From NCBI GenBank assembly GCA_963383645.1, contig OY726557.1, positions 154,753,201-154,817,200 of the forward strand: a stretch of 64,000 bases of DNA, in the 5' to 3' direction. This stretch comes from Muscardinus avellanarius. Lineage: Eukaryota > Chordata > Mammalia > Rodentia > Gliridae. This document shows, piece after piece, positions 59,055 through 64,000 of this stretch (position 1 is its first letter; each line of letters begins with the position of its first letter). The translations under genes and the position numbers were made by a program. The notes beneath the pieces are model-generated. The model was not told the origin of the DNA and made no database searches. It saw only the letters and a list, made by a program, of their open reading frames with translations.

Positions 59055-59230
59055 TTTTTTTATTTTTGTGGTACTAGCCCAGAGACATTCTACCTCTGAG
59101 CTATACCCCCCATATATGTTACTTTAAAAAAAAAAAAAAAGAGCCTCACTAAGTTGCTGAGGCTAATTCTGAACCTGTAATTTTTCTGTCTCAGCTTCCC
59201 AAATATGGAATTATACCACACCTGGCTCAG
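59055..59230 (-). mobile_element. Diverged B1-dID SINE
   Basis: 'gtggtactagcccagagac', 'agcctcactaagttgctga' and 'ctgtctcagcttcccaaat'; older than its left neighbour. Confidence 0.87.
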
Positions 59231-60235
59231 ATAACTTTTAAATATGTCTTGTTTTTCCATTACTTCTTCTAGAAAAATAATTCTATAATTAAATTTGTAT
59301 CTTAAAACATTAAATTTATTTTTTCAAATGTATTTTCTTTAGTATATCTTTCCATTTATTTATTTTAGGTATATTTTATTCTAAATAAGATTTGTGTTAT
59401 TTAAGTAATTATCAGAAATTCGTTTTAAATGAAAAATAACAGCAATCCAGCAAACATAGTAGAAATCAACATCATTCCCCTTTCTTTGCAAAGATTATAG
59501 TGAGCAGTTTCTTTGCAAAGAAAAAAAATTCAAATCAATTACCAAAAAAACCAAAAAACTGTTTAGCTTTTCAAGAATTGTTTTAGGATATACATTTCAT
59601 AAAGATTTTTTGGTGTATGCATCTATTATATAAAATGATTCAGGTTTGTGTTATTTTTGATCATGTAAACTATTTTCATATTGACTGTCTATTTATCTGT
59701 CTATTTGACCTGTTTGGTAGGTGATATACTTTCTGAAGTATATCAGTCCCCAAAACACTACCATCTTACCACAGCATTTGGTAACTACATAAAGTTAGAC
59801 TGAGTAGAGCCACAGAACTAAGTAAATCCCTTTTGAAGACCATCATGCTTTAGCCAAATATAGAATTCAAAGAGCAAAGGCATCAAAGATTAAAACGACA
59901 ATAACAACATACAATAATAAAAGGGATAGATTGCAATGTCATGATTATCTGAATGAATTTAAATTAATCTCTTTGAAATTATATAACCTTGATTGAATCT
60001 GTTACTTAATCTTATTCTATTATTTTCTTTGACACTTCCGATGCTTTAATTCCAAACTATTTAAAAATTTTTCCATGCATTTATTATTTCTGTTTTCTCT
60101 TTATTTTGAGAATTTTAAATTTTATTTATTTCTGTGGATTTCCTTGGGTGCTGTGCACTTTATTTGCATGATCTTTAAGAGAAGTTTCTCAGTGATGAAA
60201 ACATCTGTTCCTCAAATAGTCAGTGCTGAACATCA
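59231..60235. other. AT-rich unique sequence
   Basis: No gene or transposon recognised. A repeated palindrome lies at 59481-59521 (see findings). Confidence 0.5.
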
Positions 60236-62440
60236 ATTTTTTAATATTTTATTTTATTGGTGCATTGTAATTATACATCTTAATGAGGTACAAGATGGTG
60301 GGGGTATACATTGGCACACATTTAGCCCTTCCCCAATTTTCACCCCATTCCTCCCTCTCCCTCCTTCTCATGTTTGGCTTAGTATTTTTTGTGTTTTATT
60401 TTTTAACTTTTATTGGTGCATTGTAGTCATGCATCTTAGTGGAGTATAAGATGGTGAAGGCATACATGCACATATTGCCCAATTAGCCCTTACCCAATTC
60501 CTTACCTCTCCCTCCTTCTCATGTTTGGCTTAGTGCTTGACTTTGGTATGTTTATTAGTGTGCATCATGAACATTAAAGCATTTCTCTATTCCTCCCCAT
60601 CCCCTCCGATCACCTTATTTGCTCATCTATAGTATCCCCTTCTTCATCTAGAGTTCTTCCTATAACCCATATTCCCCCTAGCTTTCGCATATTAGTGGGA
60701 AAATCTTTAGTGATTTGACATGTTTGTGAATTTACATCAGGTACACCTGATTTGTTCTTCTGATCTCTGCAGTTCTGTGTTTCAAGTTCTGTTATTGTGA
60801 GGATGTGGGAGTTTGTTGCTTTTATGCTATTCCTTCTCTTAATTTCAGGCTCCTTAAGTTTTTATCTTTTTTTTCTTTTGATAGCCTTTTCTCACTCTGT
60901 AGGTGTCAGCTGGCATATACAAGGGCAAGTGGTGTTGTATTTAATGGTGAAGGTTGAACTAAGAGGAGGGTGATGAAGTAACAATTCAAGAATAGGATAA
61001 AGTAGCAAAAAGAATAGAGAGTTTGAATTAAGTAAGTTAATATATAATAGAGATTAGAGATAATGAATATGTAGGAGGCTTCTAGTAACCAATGTAAAGT
61101 ATGTAGTATAATGATATGAAGTGAATTTAGTACAAGACAAAGAAAAAATGAAAGAGACAGAAGAAAGCAGATATGAATAAGGTAAGAAGCTTGTAAAAGG
61201 GGTGGGGAAGAGAAAAATAAATAAGCACACACAAAAAATAGCAAAAAGCCCCCACAAAACAGCATTAAGATATAAGAACTCTAAATATATAAATACTTAG
61301 CAGACTTGTCCTCTGCAGTCCTTCTGAGCTTGTGTCAATTCTTTCAGCTGTTTAAGGTTCCCATTCTGTAATAGGTACTTGGACATGTTCCAAGCACTCT
61401 CGTTTGCTCTGTAACCTATGGTAATGATGTATGTTTGTAGCCTGCTCTTTGGTCTCCTTCAGTGGTTGGGATCCTGGCCTGATGGCTCTCTCTACCTTTC
61501 CTGCTTGCAAGCCTGGGTCTCTGAGCTCTCAAATAGAGCCTGTATCTGAGACGCTCTCAGTTTATGCAGGCAGCTGGTATCAGTGGGGCTGGATCTAGTG
61601 TTAAACACAGGTATTAATGCTTTCCACACACCCTGACACTGCATCTCTTACCACTGCCATGGGTACTACTGGAACCAGACCCCATGTATATGTATTAGTC
61701 TGTATTCTTCACATCTAAGATTGTGTTGGTGTGACTTCTCCACAACCACCATGATTGGGCAGTCTGTGGGCATCTTTGCAAGCTCTGTGCATTGAAGACA
61801 TTAGACCTTTTTGCTCAATTGGCCCTTGGTGGCTGTCTTCTAATTTGTGCCTTTTCTTTGTCCAATTCCACCTTCACCAAGGCAGACCTAAAACTCTCAG
61901 ATCTTGCAAGTCTATTGCTTGATGCTTGAGTCCTGGCTAAATCTATTGCTTGGTCCTTGAGTCAGTGGCTGTGCTGGAAGATCTTCCTTGGGAAAGCTGG
62001 TTCACTTATGGTGTGTTTGAATGCACTCTGCATCTCTGCAGGATGTGGTGAGCTTGGTGGCTACTGCTGCTGGTTGCAGCCAGAATCTGGGCAGTAGGAT
62101 CCCTGTGGAGTATGGGAATAGCAGCCAAGTGCTTACATTTCCCTTGAGCTGAAGCTGCTTGTTTTGCTTCAAACCACTTGCTTTTTTGCTGGTGGTCTCT
62201 GGAGGCTGCAGTGGCAGCTGTGCCAGTGCAGTCAGGCAAGATGGCAAAGCTGGCAGTGGGCAGGGTAATTTTCTGTTCTCCGTTCTGCCTTTTAGCTTTG
62301 TTTCTGCTGCCTTTCATTCTTTGTTTCTCGGTTCAATTTTATGCTGATTCTTTTCCCTTGTCAAGAAGATGTTTTCAAGGCAACAGAGATTGTCAGCAGA
62401 CTTAACTGTGCTACTTCCCTTGGTCGTCATCTTCCCAGAA
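60236..62440 (-). mobile_element. L1 with 5'UTR joined directly to 3'UTR (no ORF1 or ORF2), itself interrupted by an L1
   Basis: Minus strand, 5' to 3': a start near 62440 ('cttctgggaagatgacgac'), 5'UTR to 60747 (ending AAATCAG), then immediately 3'UTR sequence GTGTACCTGATG (60746 on) equivalent to the family-A 'gtacatgatgtacatt' stretch, as far as 'caaatcactaaa' (about 60702). After the inner L1 the 3'UTR resumes with 'actaagccaaacatgagaa' (about 60384) and ends at 'gcaccaataaaataaaata' (60236). The whole coding region, normally about 5 kb, is missing. Overlapping 60-119-codon frames in the 5'UTR are chance. Confidence 0.8.
60390..60700 (-). mobile_element. L1 3' end (family A) nested in the preceding L1 3'UTR
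   Basis: It reads, minus strand, ORF2-end 'ccactaatatgcgaaagct', then 'agaactctagatgaagaag', 'gtcaagcactaagccaaac' and 'gcaccaataaaagttaaaa'. The host sequence on one side ends 'aatcactaaag' and on the other resumes 'tactaagcc', so the motif 'actaag' is present on both sides as a short target duplication. Confidence 0.85.
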
Positions 62441-62725
62441 GACCAATATCAGCAAATTATAAAAAAAAAATGAAAGACTAATATTTACTGGACAAAAGTA
62501 AAGTTGTTTTACATTGTACTATCTAATTTTTGAAATAACTTTTATGTAATAATTCTGTTTAATTGGGCCACAAAACCCACACTCTCCTTACGTGGTGATT
62601 GTTCATAAATCTTTATCACCTTTCCACATTTCTGTTACTTTTTTTATTCTATTGACTCCATGACCTCATAATTTAATAATGGTATTTTAGTTATATATAA
62701 GAAAATACTTAAATGTAATAAACTA
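62441..62725. other. AT-rich unique sequence
   Basis: No feature recognised. Confidence 0.5.
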
Positions 62726-62938
62726 AAAAAATTGGTAGGGATTGCCGGGCGTGGTGGCGCATGCTTGTAATCCCCGTGCTTGGGAGGCTAAGACAGGAGG
62801 ATCACGCTGGTTTGGAGCCAGCATCACTGGCTTAAGAGACCCTGTTTCCAAATAAAAAAAATAGGTCTGGAAGTGTAGCCTGGAGGTAGAAAGGTTTCCA
62901 GGAACCCCAGTACCACCCCCAAAAAAATTGGTAGGGAT
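62726..62938 (+). mobile_element. B1-dID SINE (short subfamily) with 17-bp target duplication
   Basis: AAAAAATTGGTAGGGAT at 62726-62742 and 62922-62938. The 5' end 'gccgggcgtggtggcgcat' is close to 7SL. The identical duplication and low divergence suggest a young insertion. Confidence 0.96.
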
Positions 62939-63257
62939 GATCTTTCCAGTTACTGGTTATTAAGTATGTTATCCTTTCCTCATAAATATTTTAGTGAATA
63001 CTAAAATACATATTAACTTGAAGTCAGTGGTTTTACCTACTATAACATTGTATTAAAGTTCATAATATTATAAAATCTGTAACTTTTAATATAAAGAAGT
63101 TACGTGTTCTACAATTTTTTGCTAGATTTTGAATTTTATAAGTAATAGTTCTTTCTCTGTTTTGACTCAAAATTTTTGAGCTATTAAGTAGTAAGCAAAG
63201 GGCAAAAGCTATTCAAGGAACAGGTTAACAGTTTAAAAGTTCGGTTTATTTTTTCTT

Positions 63258-63480
63258 TTTTAAACTCTTAAACTTTTTATTGGTGCTTTATAGTCATACA
63301 TCTTAATGGAGTACAAGTTGGTAGAGATATACATGCACATATCACCCAATTAGCCCTTACCCAATTCCCATCCCATTCCATCTCCCCTCTCTTTTCATGT
63401 TTGGCTTAGTGATTGACTTTGATATGTTTGTTAATGTACATCATATACATTAGAAAATTTCCCTGTTTTTGAAATAATAT
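63258..63480 (-). mobile_element. L1 3'UTR, family A
   Basis: 'ctttttattggtgctttat', 'cttaatggagtacaagttg', 'catgtttggcttagtgatt' and 'taatgtacatcatatacat'. Confidence 0.93.
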
Positions 63481-63555
63481 TGAACTTCCAAAAAGGTTAT
63501 AAGAACGACATAAGGAATACTTTTCTTTCTCAAATGTTTCAGAGAAAGTTATCAG

Positions 63556-63752
63556 TTAGCTAGGCATGGTGGTACACACTTATAATCCCAGCATTTGGGA
63601 GGCTGAGACTGGAGAATCACAGTTCATGGACAGACTCAGCTACTTAGTGAGGCCCTTTGCAACTCAGTAAGAAAGACCCTGTTTAGAAATAAAGAATGAA
63701 AAATAGGGCTGGCAGTTTAAAATATACCTCTGGATTTCATCCCCAGTACCAT
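63556..63752 (+). mobile_element. B1-dID dimeric SINE
   Basis: 'agctaggcatggtggtaca' to 'atttcatccccagtaccat', followed by a short (TG)n. Confidence 0.92.
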
Positions 63753-63771
63753 GTGTGTATGTGTGTGTGTA

Positions 63772-64000
63772 TATTAGTTTATGCCCCATAATTATCAATA
63801 TGTTAATGTGTATTTTACTACTAATCACAGTATAATATAAAAGTTTAAGAAACTTATATTAATACAATACAGTTTAAACTAACAAATTAAGCCACATCAA
63901 TTTTTCTGATAATGTCTTTAAAACACAAGGATCCAACATTACTCCTTGTATTATTTTTATGTGTTTTATTGTCCTTCAGTATAAAATAGCTTTAAATTTT
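63772..64000. other. AT-rich unique sequence
   Basis: No feature recognised up to the window edge. Confidence 0.5.

Noticed and set aside
60906..61265. 119-codon leucine/phenylalanine-rich minus-strand frame resembling a membrane protein
   Set aside because: It lies inside the pyrimidine-rich L1 5'UTR, whose homologue at 43.9-44.5 kb has no corresponding frame.

Overview
This is nuclear DNA from a rodent, most likely a squirrel (Sciuridae) or close relative. The main evidence is about forty copies of one dimeric SINE: a 7SL/B1-like left half (GGTGGCGCACGCTTGTAATCC core, 'gaggctgagacaggaggat', 'gttcgaagccagcctcagc') joined to a tRNA-Ala/ID-like right half ('ggtgtagctcagaggt...gggttccatccccagtacc'). 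That is the B1-dID/STRID architecture known from squirrels and some other non-mouse-like rodents. The window is AT-rich. It also carries rodent-type LINE-1 3' ends, older mammalian L1M, L2 and MIR relics, and ERV LTRs. No protein-coding gene, splice structure or intact RNA gene is recognisable. The open reading frames are chance frames or lie inside repeats; the longest repeat-derived one is a 124-residue C-terminal piece of L1 ORF2. The window reads as a gene desert or a very long intron.

Layout. 0-11 kb: AT-rich unique sequence with scattered SINEs and MIR relics. 11.1-13.4 kb: a polypyrimidine tract, a 5' fragment of an RPL6 processed pseudogene, a composite SINE dimer and a 36-nt tRNA-Ile 5'-half insertion with a 19-bp target duplication. 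13.4-15.2 kb: 3' end of an ancient L1M. 15.9-16.3 kb: L2. 19.1-19.5 kb: young-type L1 with a 5' inversion. 19.6-21.9 kb: ancient L1M 5'UTR and ORF1. 22-27.5 kb: SINEs, microsatellites and a mostly unique block at 24.3-26.0 kb. 27.7-33.5 kb: one ancient antisense L1M into which a rodent L1 inserted, into which another L1 inserted (target duplications visible at both levels). 35.6-36.0 and 41.6-42.1 kb: two unrelated solo LTRs with 6-bp target duplications. 42.5-45.0 kb: sense L1 5'UTR abutting antisense L1 ORF1. 49.4-56.2 kb: a dense field of L1 3' ends. 56.6-57.0 kb: a trimeric SINE. 57.5-57.9 kb: a MaLR LTR. 60.2-62.4 kb: an antisense L1 whose 5'UTR is joined directly to its 3'UTR, with another L1 nested in that 3'UTR.

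Nothing here forms an operon or pathway. What can be read is a retrotransposition history. L1 supplied the machinery. The SINEs, the RPL6 copy and the tRNA half are its likely passengers. Target duplications give the relative order of several insertions. Family names rest on recognising motifs, without database search; the boundaries of diverged repeats are approximate.
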